Assembly: GCA_012515495.1 (NCBI GenBank)
Contig: JAAYYH010000186.1
Span: forward strand, 1-6,706
Length of the DNA: 6,706 nt
Source: Coriobacteriaceae bacterium
GTDB taxonomy: Bacteria; Actinomycetota; Coriobacteriia; Coriobacteriales; UBA8131
Direction of reading: 5' to 3'
The notes beneath the pieces are model-generated. The model was not told the DNA's origin, made no database searches, and saw only the letters and a program-made list of their open reading frames with translations. Below, one piece after another: positions 1-6,329 of the stretch. Numbering within the stretch: the stretch's first letter is position 1; each line of letters opens with the position of its first letter. The translations under genes and the position numbers were made by a program.

Positions 1-503
1 AGATACTCATCGCTCGTCTGATTGCTTACAAACAGTTCAAGAACGTTGCCGCTTCTCTGCGCTCACGCCTGGAGAACGAAGGTTTCACGCACGCCCGTCA
101 AGCTGGATTGGAGCAACAGTTCCTTGGTCTGTTACCTGATTATCTTGAGGAGGTCACGCTGCGCGGGTTAGCCGTGATCTGCGCTGATTTGATGATGCGC
201 CGCGAGGTGTTCTTGCTGGAAGCGGAGCACATAACACCCGTACCTGTACCAGTCGAATCCCATATCGAGATCATTATCAGCCGCTTGGAGAAGCAACGCA
301 ATATGACGTTTAAGCAGCTATTGGAAGGGCCCGCGGAACCAACTTTAGTGGTCGTGAATTTCTTGGCTTTATTGGAGCTCTATCATCGCGGGGCTGTTGA
401 CCTATTACAGGAGCACCCCTGTGGTGAGATTGATATCCTCTACAAAGATCGCGACAAATGGACACCTGCACCAGCTGATGAACAGGGAGAATCACATGAG
501 TGA
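1..503 (+). CDS. scpA: Segregation and condensation protein A, 3' part (ScpA kleisin)
   Basis: This is the C-terminal part of ScpA, the kleisin that bridges the SMC ATPase heads and, with ScpB, forms the bacterial condensin that compacts and segregates the chromosome in the cytoplasm. The reading frame is open from the left edge (first complete codon at 3) to TGA at 501-503, giving 166 visible residues; the start lies outside the window. The family's central motif is seen near the beginning as LIAYKQFK, and the C-terminal winged-helix region that contacts the SMC head is seen in VVVNFLALLELYHRGAVDLLQ-like residues about 50 residues before the stop (shown here as family pattern FLALLEL followed by a short helix). 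The gene overlaps scpB by 8 bases, a usual sign of translational coupling. Identification is firm from the pattern and from the scpB neighbour; only the truncation by the window edge limits it. Confidence 0.93.
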   Translation, partial: ILIARLIAYKQFKNVAASLRSRLENEGFTHARQAGLEQQFLGLLPDYLEEVTLRGLAVICADLMMRREVFLLEAEHITPVPVPVESHIEIIISRLEKQRNMTFKQLLEGPAEPTLVVVNFLALLELYHRGAVDLLQEHPCGEIDILYKDRDKWTPAPADEQGESHE

Positions 504-1218
504 AGTTGATATCACCGGCGCAGTTGAAGCCTTGCTGTTTGTATCCGATGAACCTGTTTCGGCGATTACGCTGGCCAAGATCCTCGATACCAGCCCCACC
601 GAGATCGACGCGGCGCTGTCAACGATGGCGACGCGTTTCCAAGAGGAGGAGCGCGGTATCCAGTTGCGTGAGGTTGCTGGTGGCTGGCGACTGTACACCC
701 ATCCTGCCTATCATGATGTGATTGAGCGCTATGTGCTTTCCTGGGATACACGTCAGCTCAGTCAGGCTGCCTTGGAGGCGCTGGCAGTCATCGCGTACTA
801 TCAGCCAACAACTCGAGCTGCCATCAATGGCATACGCGGCGTGAACTCCGATGCCGTGATCTCATCTTTGATTGAGAAAGGCTTGGTGAGGGAGACTGGT
901 CGCGATCCAGGTCCCGGCAATGCCATTCTCTACGCAACCACTCGCACCTTTTTGGAGAAGTTTGGCCTCAAGAGCCTCAAGGATCTGCCGCCATTGGAGG
1001 ATTTCGCTCCAGACGAGCAGAGCCGCGAGTTCATCAGAGCGCGACTCTCTGCGCGGCATAGTGCTATGGAGATCGATTTCAGCGCGCGCGATGAGGATGC
1101 TGAAGTTGTGACGTCCCAGGATGACTTTGACCTGGAGGGCAGAGACGACGCCGATGACAGAGATGATGTCGACAGCAGAGACGACGCCGATGACGACGAT
1201 TTGGAAATCATTGACTGA
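496..1218 (+). CDS. scpB: Segregation and condensation protein B (ScpB)
   Basis: ScpB dimerises and binds the middle of ScpA, completing the SMC-ScpA-ScpB condensin complex on the nucleoid. The ATG at 496 is preceded at 484-490 by AGGGAGA with a 5-base spacer, and it overlaps the end of scpA; an upstream in-frame ATG at 397 lies deep within scpA and has no such support. The 240-residue protein has the expected two winged-helix domains: residues 4-80 (GAVEALLFVSDEPVS at the start) and 88-165, with the family hallmarks LAVIAYYQPTTR (96-107), IRGV (113-116) and FLEKFGLKSLKDLPPL (152-167). The GRxxxPGxxxLY loop is present as GRDPGPGNAILY (135-146). After about residue 198 comes an Asp-rich tail with three tandem hexapeptides (RDDADD, RDDVDS, RDDADD at 216-233), which looks disordered and lineage-specific. 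Length without the tail is normal for the family. Confidence 0.95.
   Translation: MSEVDITGAVEALLFVSDEPVSAITLAKILDTSPTEIDAALSTMATRFQEEERGIQLREVAGGWRLYTHPAYHDVIERYVLSWDTRQLSQAALEALAVIAYYQPTTRAAINGIRGVNSDAVISSLIEKGLVRETGRDPGPGNAILYATTRTFLEKFGLKSLKDLPPLEDFAPDEQSREFIRARLSARHSAMEIDFSARDEDAEVVTSQDDFDLEGRDDADDRDDVDSRDDADDDDLEIID
1141..1194 (+). repeat. 18-bp tandem repeat, three copies, inside the 3' end of scpB
   Basis: Three adjacent 18-bp units lie at 1141-1158, 1159-1176 and 1177-1194. The first and third are identical (AGAGACGACGCCGATGAC); the middle one differs at several bases. Because 18 is a multiple of three, copy-number change would lengthen or shorten the acidic ScpB tail without shifting the frame. 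Confidence 0.9.
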
Positions 1219-1258
1219 GGACAGCGCAAATCAAGACTGCGAGTTTCAGGATCCTGAC

Positions 1259-2089
1259 ATGGCGATGGTCCATGAACCCCAGGATTCTGATCAGGCGCAC
1301 ATCGATCAGATATCGTACCCTATGCGCTTGCAGAAGTTCCTGGCCCGCGCGGGCGCGGCCTCAAGACGCGGTTCTGAGAATTTGATGACAGCGGGACGCG
1401 TGACCGTCAACGGTCAGGTGATCACCGAGCTGGGTTTCAAGGTCGATCCTCAAGTTGACGAAGTGCGTATTGACGGGCTGCTACTGCAACTCAAGGACAA
1501 GAATGCCTACCTGATGCTGAATAAGCCAGCTGGTTATCTCACCACAATGGACGACCCACAAGGTCGGCCAACAGTCGCCGAGCTGGTACCCGTTAAAGAG
1601 CACCCGGGGTTATTCCCGGTTGGACGTCTGGATTATGACACCACGGGTCTGTTGCTGTTCATGACCGATGGTGAGCTCGCGCATCAACTGCTTCATCCCA
1701 GACATAAGGTTGGCAAGCGTTATCAAGTTATCGTTGATGGTCTCCTGACAGAGGCCGAAGCGGATCGCCTTCGCAAAGGTGTTGTCTTATACGACGGACC
1801 CACTGCTCCGGCAATCATCGAAATCGACGAAGTGCAAGCTAAGCGTCTTAACGCGCGTGAGCGTCTCAGGGTTGAGGAAGGTAGCTTAGCGGGTGAGCAG
1901 ACACGGGTGAGTTGCACGATCACTGAGGGTCGTAAGCGTCAGGTCAAGCGGATGTTCAACCATGTTGGTCATCCTGTGCTGGAGCTACAACGTCAGGCTT
2001 TCGGTGCTCTGGAGCTAGGTGACCTGCCTCTGGGGGAGTGGCGTTATCTGACAGATCTCGAGGTTGCGGCACTGGACGCGGTAGTATAA
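1259..2089 (+). CDS. rluB: 23S rRNA pseudouridine synthase, RluB/RsuA family
   Basis: This enzyme isomerises a specific uridine of rRNA to pseudouridine during ribosome assembly; in Gram-positive bacteria the copy next to scpAB is usually the RluB type acting on 23S rRNA. From the ATG at 1259 the protein has 276 residues. An S4 RNA-binding domain starts at MRLQKFLARAGAASRRG (22-38). The catalytic domain holds LNKPAGYL (87-94), the active-site loop GRLDYDTTGLLL (122-133) with the catalytic aspartate at 125, and the family motif EGRKRQVKRM (223-232). The start at 1259 is chosen because AGGA at 1248-1251 lies 7 bases upstream. The ATG at 1322, where family similarity begins, has no such site, and the frame also stays open upstream into scpB. 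Residues 1-21 are therefore a poorly conserved leader. The gene follows scpB by 40 bases and probably shares its transcript. Distinguishing RluB from RsuA rests mainly on context. Confidence 0.9.
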   Translation: MAMVHEPQDSDQAHIDQISYPMRLQKFLARAGAASRRGSENLMTAGRVTVNGQVITELGFKVDPQVDEVRIDGLLLQLKDKNAYLMLNKPAGYLTTMDDPQGRPTVAELVPVKEHPGLFPVGRLDYDTTGLLLFMTDGELAHQLLHPRHKVGKRYQVIVDGLLTEAEADRLRKGVVLYDGPTAPAIIEIDEVQAKRLNARERLRVEEGSLAGEQTRVSCTITEGRKRQVKRMFNHVGHPVLELQRQAFGALELGDLPLGEWRYLTDLEVAALDAVV

Positions 2090-2090
2090 T
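2064..2090 (+). promoter_or_regulatory. Candidate promoter for the Crp/Fnr regulator gene
   Basis: A perfect TATAAT hexamer lies at 2085-2090 and overlaps the rluB stop codon. The best -35 candidate is TTGCGG at 2064-2069, only 15 bases upstream, which is short of the preferred 17. Transcription would begin near 2097, leaving roughly 50 bases of leader before the favoured start at 2148. The leader can form a small hairpin (CAGGC at 2108-2112 with GCCTG at 2123-2127). The box may be chance, but its position between genes is suitable. Confidence 0.35.
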
Positions 2091-2135
2091 CGGCTTAGAT
2101 TGACGGTCAGGCAACGGCGGCCGCCTGTAGATCCG

Positions 2136-2141
2136 AAGGGG
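2136..2141 (+). promoter_or_regulatory. Ribosome binding site that decides the regulator's start
   Basis: AAGGGG lies 6 bases before the ATG at 2148. It directly abuts the in-frame ATG at 2142 and so cannot serve that codon. The in-frame TTG at 2100 has no purine-rich site upstream. This favours translation from 2148. Confidence 0.6.
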
Positions 2142-2147
2142 ATGCTG

Positions 2148-2831
2148 ATGGAAGCTGCTCTCGACGAATATCTGCCTTTTTGGAAGCAACTCAGCTCCGC
2201 TCAGCAGCGGGTACTGCAAGCGCAGGTTGTGAAGCGCTTGGTCAAGGCGGGGACTGTTGTCCATAATGGCTCGATGGATTGCGTGGGTTTGGTTCTGGTA
2301 ATCTCCGGTCGTTTGCGGGCCTATATCCTTTCTGATGAAGGTAGGGAGATAACGCTTTACCGTCTGATTAACCGCGACATGTGTCTGTTCTCGGCCTCGT
2401 GCATCATGAACGGAATCGAGTTCGATATCATTGTCGAAGCAGAGGAAGAGACAGAGTTCTTCAACATTCCTGCGGCAGGTTATAAGGAGATCATGCAGGA
2501 ATCGGCAGCAGTCTCCAACTACACCAACCAATTGATGGCAACACGGTTCTCAGATGTTGTCTGGTTGTTGGATCAGATCCTGCACAAGAAACTTGATTCG
2601 AGACTGGCTGCCTTTCTGGTGGAGGAAAGTGAGCTCGAGGATTCTCTCAACCTGAGGATCACGCACGAGAGGATCGCCCAGCATCTGGGTAACGCTCGCG
2701 AAGTCATCACTCGTCTGCTTAACTATTTCTGCGATGAAGGTTTGATTGGATTATCTCGAGGTGAGATATCCATCATCGAACCAAAACGACTCATTGAAAG
2801 GGCATCCGGCAGCCTGCGTCAAGGTGTGTGA
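2148..2831 (+). CDS. Crp/Fnr-family transcriptional regulator
   Basis: A 227-residue DNA-binding regulator of the Crp/Fnr superfamily, about the usual length. The N-terminal part (about 10-115) is the cyclic-nucleotide-binding-like beta-barrel, with VLVISGRLRAYILSDEGREI at 49-68 as its core strands. A long dimerisation helix follows (about 118-150), then the C-terminal helix-turn-helix at about 171-200 (ITHERIAQHLGNAREVITRL), matching the Crp recognition-helix pattern, and a terminal wing (about 201-211). There is no N-terminal cysteine cluster like that of E. coli Fnr, and I see no clear cAMP-binding arginine/serine loop, so cAMP or an Fnr-type iron-sulfur cluster is unlikely to be the signal. 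Cysteines 79 and 85 (CLFSASC) lie in the barrel where many anaerobe homologues also carry a cysteine pair, as far as I recall, so redox sensing is possible. It precedes the oxidoreductase by 86 bases and is its likely regulator. Start 2148 is chosen for its ribosome binding site; TTG 2100 would add 16 residues. Confidence 0.88.
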   Translation: MEAALDEYLPFWKQLSSAQQRVLQAQVVKRLVKAGTVVHNGSMDCVGLVLVISGRLRAYILSDEGREITLYRLINRDMCLFSASCIMNGIEFDIIVEAEEETEFFNIPAAGYKEIMQESAAVSNYTNQLMATRFSDVVWLLDQILHKKLDSRLAAFLVEESELEDSLNLRITHERIAQHLGNAREVITRLLNYFCDEGLIGLSRGEISIIEPKRLIERASGSLRQGV

Positions 2832-2841
2832 CGTTATCACA
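2827..2841. promoter_or_regulatory. Palindromic operator candidate TGTGA-N5-TCACA
   Basis: TGTGACGTTATCACA is a perfect inverted repeat with 5-base arms and a 5-base centre. The arms equal the E. coli CRP half-sites, but the classic spacer is 6 bases. It overlaps the regulator's stop codon (2829-2831) and lies about 76 bases before the start of the oxidoreductase gene, a fitting place for the Crp/Fnr protein encoded just upstream to bind. Binding is an inference. Confidence 0.45.
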
Positions 2842-2861
2842 GACAGCATAAAAGAAATCCT

Positions 2862-2893
2862 TTAACGTGCATCAAACGTGGAGCATCTACATT
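2862..2893 (+). promoter_or_regulatory. Weak promoter-like region before the oxidoreductase gene
   Basis: TACATT at 2888-2893 matches four of six bases of a -10 box, and TTAACG at 2862-2867 is the nearest -35 candidate, though the 20-base spacing is long and would suit an activator-dependent promoter. If transcription starts near 2900, the palindrome centre (2834) would lie near -66. The segment also contains AACGTG twice, 11 bases apart (2864-2869 and 2875-2880), and an Fnr-like half-site ATCAA at 2871-2875. None of these is decisive. Confidence 0.22.
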
Positions 2894-2917
2894 AGATGAA
2901 ATGAAGGAGAGTATGAG

Positions 2918-5900
2918 ATGTCTACTGCAACAAGTCCGATGGAAAAACAACTTCAAGAGAGTTTGGCCAAGACAGTAGGCGAAGACAGGCTCAGGACTAA
3001 CCGCTCAGAGCGCAAGATGTATTCATTCGACATCGGCGCGATGCCGTCGTTGGTCAAACCCTTCGTACCCGCGGGTATCGCCGGAGCGGTAGTGCGACCT
3101 GAAACAGAGGGACAGATCGTTGAGTTGGTGCGGATCGCCAACGAGTCCCGCATACCTCTTGTGCCCCGCGGTTGGGCGACAAGCGGCTACGGCGGCGTTC
3201 TGCCAAAGGAAGGCGCTGTCGTCGTTGATATGTCTGGTTGGGATAAGGTCTTAGATATTGATGCCGAGAACATGATTGTACGCACGCAAGCTGGCGCTAT
3301 CTGGGAGCGGATCGACCGTCAGATAAACAAGCTCGGGCTTGATCTTCGCTTGCATCCCTCAAGTTACCCAAGCTCTTCTGTCGCCGGCTGGCTGGCCCAA
3401 GGCGGAAGTGGTTTTGGTTCCTATGAATATGGCACATTCAAGGAGAGCGTTGTATCCGCACGTGTCGTCTTGCCAAATGCCACAGTCAAGGAATTCAGCG
3501 GCGACGAACTGTTGAGATACATCGCTGACGCTGAGGGTATCACTGGCATCATCACAGAGGTGACATTCCGCGTGCGCCCGCTGGAAACCCACTCGCACAA
3601 GCTCATCGCCTGTCCCACAGTGAGCCAGCTAGCCGCGGTACTTGCGGGTATCTCTGACCAAAGGCTTCCCGTCTGGTCGATCTCGTTTTTGAACCCAACC
3701 TCAATCGAACTCAAGAAGAGCTTGCCCAGCCATCATGGTCACCCATATGAGGACGATTCCCTGGTGATTGAGCCTGAGCTCCCCGTCGAATATCTGGCGA
3801 TGATCGCCTATCCGACATCACGCGCTGAAGCTATCGATGGTCCTCTGGCAACATTGGTTTCAGCCCAAGGGGGACGATTCCTCGATGCCGCCACCGCAGA
3901 GCACGAGTGGAGTCAACGTACCGCTCCGATGCGTTTGAAGCGCATAGGTCCTTCAATCGTCCCCACTGAAGTTGTTGTGCCGCTCTCGGAACTGTCGGCA
4001 GTTCTCACAGAGATTGATGAGGAGATTAAGCAACCCTTTGTCTTGGAGGGTATGGTAGGCAAGGGCGATCATGTTGTGTTGCTGGGTTATATCCCTCATG
4101 ACGAGCGTTCATTCGCCTTCAATCTGGCATTCGCCCTCTCGCTTTCTGTGATCAAGATCGCAAAGGCCCACGGCGGGTCGGCTTACTCCACAGGTTTGTA
4201 CTTTGGTCGTCAGGCCGAAAGTGTCCTTGGTAAGGATAGGGTTGCCCAGCTCAAAGCTTACAAGGCTAAAGTCGATCCAGGCAATGTGCTCAATCCCGGC
4301 AAGGTCTATGGCGCAGGTGGTATGCTGGACTTCATCATGGGAGCCGCGACCACGTTTGAGAGCATTATCCGCCCGATAGCCAACAAAGCGACACCACCTG
4401 ACAATTCTCTGCAATTCACCAAAGAGATCAACAGCATACCTGGCGACGTCGCCTTCATGGCCTATGCCTGTGCCCGCTGTGGGTACTGCGTGAATACCTG
4501 CGAGCAGTACTCGGGCCGTGGCTGGGAGAGTCATTCTCCGCGTGGTAAGTACGCCTATATCCGCGAGATATTGGCTGGCAGGGAGAAATGGGATCGTAGA
4601 TCGGTCGACACGATACTGGTCTGTACAACCTGCGAGGTCTGTAACACCCGCTGCCAGCTGGACATCCCAGTTGAACACAACTGGATGACTCTGCGCGGCA
4701 AGCTGGTCAACGAGGAGAAACGTGGCACCTTTCCACCATTTGAGATGATGGCTGAGTCCCTGCGCAGTGAGAATGATATCTGGGCCTGCAAAAGCGAGCA
4801 CCGTGCGGATTGGCTTCCTGCCGACGTAAAAGAGAAGCTTGTTGAGAAGAGTGACGTCCTCTATTTTGCTGGTTGTACCGCCAGTTTTGCCGAGAAGGAC
4901 ATCGCCGAAGCCTCTCTGCGTCTGATACAGGATGCGGGTTACTCGGTCGCCTACATGGGCGAAGATGAGACTTGCTGCGGTATCCCGATGAAGGTTGCGG
5001 GCAAGTGGGACCTGTTCGAGGAGATCTACGAGAAGAATACTGCTGAGGCCCGCAAGCGTGGCGCCAAGACGATCGTCACATCCTGTCCGGCTTGCGGACT
5101 GGTTTGGAAGGAGCTGTACGCAAATATCGCTGCTCAGCGTGGTGATGAGTATGAGTTCGAGGTTAAGCACTACTCGGAGCTCATTGCCCCGGCACTTGCC
5201 GATGGCACAATCCAACTTAAGGGTGACGCCTTCGAAGGTAAGACACTGACCTTCCATGATTCATGCCACATCGGTCGCGCGCAAGGAATCTATGAGCCTC
5301 CACGTGATATGCTCAAGGCGATTCCAGGACTCAATTATGTTGAGATGGAGCATAATCGTGAGGAAGGCTTCTGCTGCGGTTCGGTGCTGACTCTGGTGGG
5401 AGAGATGCCAGTGGCACCTGTACTTGGCGGATTCAGGATCCAAGAAGCGATGGACGCTGGCGCCGACACACTCGTAGCGCTCTGCCCCTGCTGTCAGTTC
5501 CAGTTGCGGAATTCCAATCTCAAGAACGGCACCGCGCCAAACATGGTGGTCGATGACCTGGCTCGCGTTGTGGCTACCGCAGCTGGTTATGAGATTCCAG
5601 AATCGAGTGAGTTCGTTTTCTATATGTGGAGCTTCTTCGAGAAGTTCATCATCTTGATGGCACCCCAGAACATGGCACTGTTCATGACGCGGATTTTCCC
5701 ACAGATGCTTGATGCCATGCCAGCCGGTATGGGACCGATGATGAAGGCCATGAAGAATGTCCCAGGTGGTCTGGCGATGATGGAGAAGATGATGCCAGCG
5801 CTATTCCCCAAGATGGCTCCTGGGATCCTTGGTAAGGTGATGCCGGACACGATACGTGAAGTCGAGGATTTCATGGGCGAGATGCCTGCTGATATGGCTG

Positions 5901-6067
5901 AGATGATGCCAGACCTGCTGCCCAAGACGATGAATTCCCTGATGCCCACCTACATCCCACAACTGGTCCCACATCTGGTTCCCTTGTTCATCGACTATCT
6001 GCGCACGGGCAAGCTACCTGATGCCTCGGCACCGTCCTGCTCGTCACAGGCTTGCATCGCAATCTAG
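2918..6067 (+). CDS. FAD/iron-sulfur oxidoreductase: GlcD-type domain fused to HdrC/HdrB-like domains, with Met-rich tail
   Basis: A 1049-residue cytoplasmic redox enzyme; I see no signal peptide. Residues about 50-220 form the FAD-binding domain of the GlcD/D-lactate dehydrogenase family, with the flavin loop PRGWATSGYGG (83-93) and AGWLAQGGSGFGSYEYG (156-172). The FAD-oxidase C-terminal domain ends in the signature VDPGNVLNPGKVY (452-464). Two cubane [4Fe-4S] motifs CxxCxxCxxxC follow (C518, C521, C524, C528; C569, C572, C575, C579). Two complete CCG motifs, as in HdrB and GlpC, come next (C653, C686/C687, C723, C726; C783, C819/C820, C856, C859) and could each hold a non-cubane cluster. 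Residues 895-1049 are a Met/Pro-rich extension outside the usual fold. Similar FAD plus iron-sulfur fusions (E. coli YdiJ, Shewanella Dld-II) oxidise D-2-hydroxyacids, so a 2-hydroxyacid such as D-lactate or glycolate is the likely substrate, but this is inferred. AAGGAGA at 2904-2910 supports the ATG at 2918. The ferredoxin-like gene follows by 32 bases. Confidence 0.9.
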   Translation: MSTATSPMEKQLQESLAKTVGEDRLRTNRSERKMYSFDIGAMPSLVKPFVPAGIAGAVVRPETEGQIVELVRIANESRIPLVPRGWATSGYGGVLPKEGAVVVDMSGWDKVLDIDAENMIVRTQAGAIWERIDRQINKLGLDLRLHPSSYPSSSVAGWLAQGGSGFGSYEYGTFKESVVSARVVLPNATVKEFSGDELLRYIADAEGITGIITEVTFRVRPLETHSHKLIACPTVSQLAAVLAGISDQRLPVWSISFLNPTSIELKKSLPSHHGHPYEDDSLVIEPELPVEYLAMIAYPTSRAEAIDGPLATLVSAQGGRFLDAATAEHEWSQRTAPMRLKRIGPSIVPTEVVVPLSELSAVLTEIDEEIKQPFVLEGMVGKGDHVVLLGYIPHDERSFAFNLAFALSLSVIKIAKAHGGSAYSTGLYFGRQAESVLGKDRVAQLKAYKAKVDPGNVLNPGKVYGAGGMLDFIMGAATTFESIIRPIANKATPPDNSLQFTKEINSIPGDVAFMAYACARCGYCVNTCEQYSGRGWESHSPRGKYAYIREILAGREKWDRRSVDTILVCTTCEVCNTRCQLDIPVEHNWMTLRGKLVNEEKRGTFPPFEMMAESLRSENDIWACKSEHRADWLPADVKEKLVEKSDVLYFAGCTASFAEKDIAEASLRLIQDAGYSVAYMGEDETCCGIPMKVAGKWDLFEEIYEKNTAEARKRGAKTIVTSCPACGLVWKELYANIAAQRGDEYEFEVKHYSELIAPALADGTIQLKGDAFEGKTLTFHDSCHIGRAQGIYEPPRDMLKAIPGLNYVEMEHNREEGFCCGSVLTLVGEMPVAPVLGGFRIQEAMDAGADTLVALCPCCQFQLRNSNLKNGTAPNMVVDDLARVVATAAGYEIPESSEFVFYMWSFFEKFIILMAPQNMALFMTRIFPQMLDAMPAGMGPMMKAMKNVPGGLAMMEKMMPALFPKMAPGILGKVMPDTIREVEDFMGEMPADMAEMMPDLLPKTMNSLMPTYIPQLVPHLVPLFIDYLRTGKLPDASAPSCSSQACIAI
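5600..6007 (+). other. Coding region for the Met/Pro-rich C-terminal extension of the oxidoreductase
   Basis: This is codons 895-1030 of the large oxidoreductase, after the last CCG motif. I count 23 methionines between residues 903 and 1009, arranged in loose repeats in which MP or PKM recurs (for example MMPALFPKMAP and MMPDLLPKTM), ending in prolines spaced by hydrophobic residues (YIPQLVPHLVP). It begins with an aromatic, hydrophobic stretch (FVFYMWSFFEKFIILM, 899-914) that is too short and too charged to be a sure membrane span. It may be amphipathic and mediate membrane or partner contact. Function unknown. Confidence 0.7.
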
Positions 6068-6099
6068 CGGGTAGCTTCTAGGTTTCTTGGAGTACTGCC

Positions 6100-6285
6100 A
6101 TGGCATTGATAATCGATGACAAGAAATGCGTTTGCGACTGTCCTTGCCGCGCACTGAAATCATGTCCACTACGGGTATTGAGCCAACGCGATTGCAGTGC
6201 GCCTGAAGTTGACAAGAAACGCTGCATCTCCTGTGGGAAATGCACACGGGCTTGTCCAAAAGGCGCACTACGTGTGATGAAGTGA
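6100..6285 (+). CDS. Small cysteine-rich 4Fe-4S ferredoxin-like protein
   Basis: A 61-residue protein with ten cysteines, resembling small bacterial ferredoxins. The C-terminal half has a canonical [4Fe-4S] motif, C42-x2-C45-x2-C48-x3-C52-P, within CISCGKCTRACP. The N-terminal half has C10, C12, C14, C16 and C22-P in an unusual C-x-C-x-C-x-C run. In the related small 4Fe-4S proteins of anaerobes that I recall, the spacing C-x5-C-x5-C-P is the conserved part (here C10, C16, C22), which would make C12 and C14 extra. C32 is also additional. The ATG at 6100 is supported by GGAG at 6089-6092 with 7 bases of spacing. The gene follows the large oxidoreductase by 32 bases with no terminator visible between them, so co-transcription is likely, and a role as electron acceptor or donor for that enzyme is the natural inference. 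A metal-storage or maturation role cannot be excluded. Confidence 0.82.
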   Translation: MALIIDDKKCVCDCPCRALKSCPLRVLSQRDCSAPEVDKKRCISCGKCTRACPKGALRVMK

Positions 6286-6329
6286 TGCAGCGCAAGACAT
6301 CGCTCACGATTGCGTGACTCAGTCCAGAT

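Noticed and set aside
1121..1258. Upstream extension of the pseudouridine synthase reading frame into scpB
   Set aside because: The extra residues are low-complexity translation of the scpB repeat in another frame, and the ATG at 1259 has the better ribosome binding site.
1956..2531. Open frame of 191 codons on the - strand spanning the end of rluB and the regulator
   Set aside because: It crosses two well-supported + strand genes and resembles no family I know; a shadow frame.
2862..2875. Fnr box TTGAT-N4-ATCAA
   Set aside because: Only the right half-site ATCAA matches; the left reads TTAAC, too weak to call a site on its own.
4109..5257. Long open frame of 382 codons on the - strand inside the oxidoreductase gene
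   Set aside because: It lies entirely opposite a strongly supported domain region with conserved cysteine motifs, shows no recognisable domain, and is best explained as an antisense shadow of the + strand codon bias.
6053..6064. C-terminal CIAI resembling a CaaX lipidation box, with a second cysteine five residues earlier
   Set aside because: CaaX prenylation is a eukaryotic process and the match is four residues; most likely chance, though the cysteine pair C1041/C1046 may have some redox or metal role.
6304..6317. Terminator for the oxidoreductase-ferredoxin operon
   Set aside because: The hairpin TCACG-ATTG-CGTGA has only a 5-bp stem and no T-run after it, so it does not meet the usual pattern.
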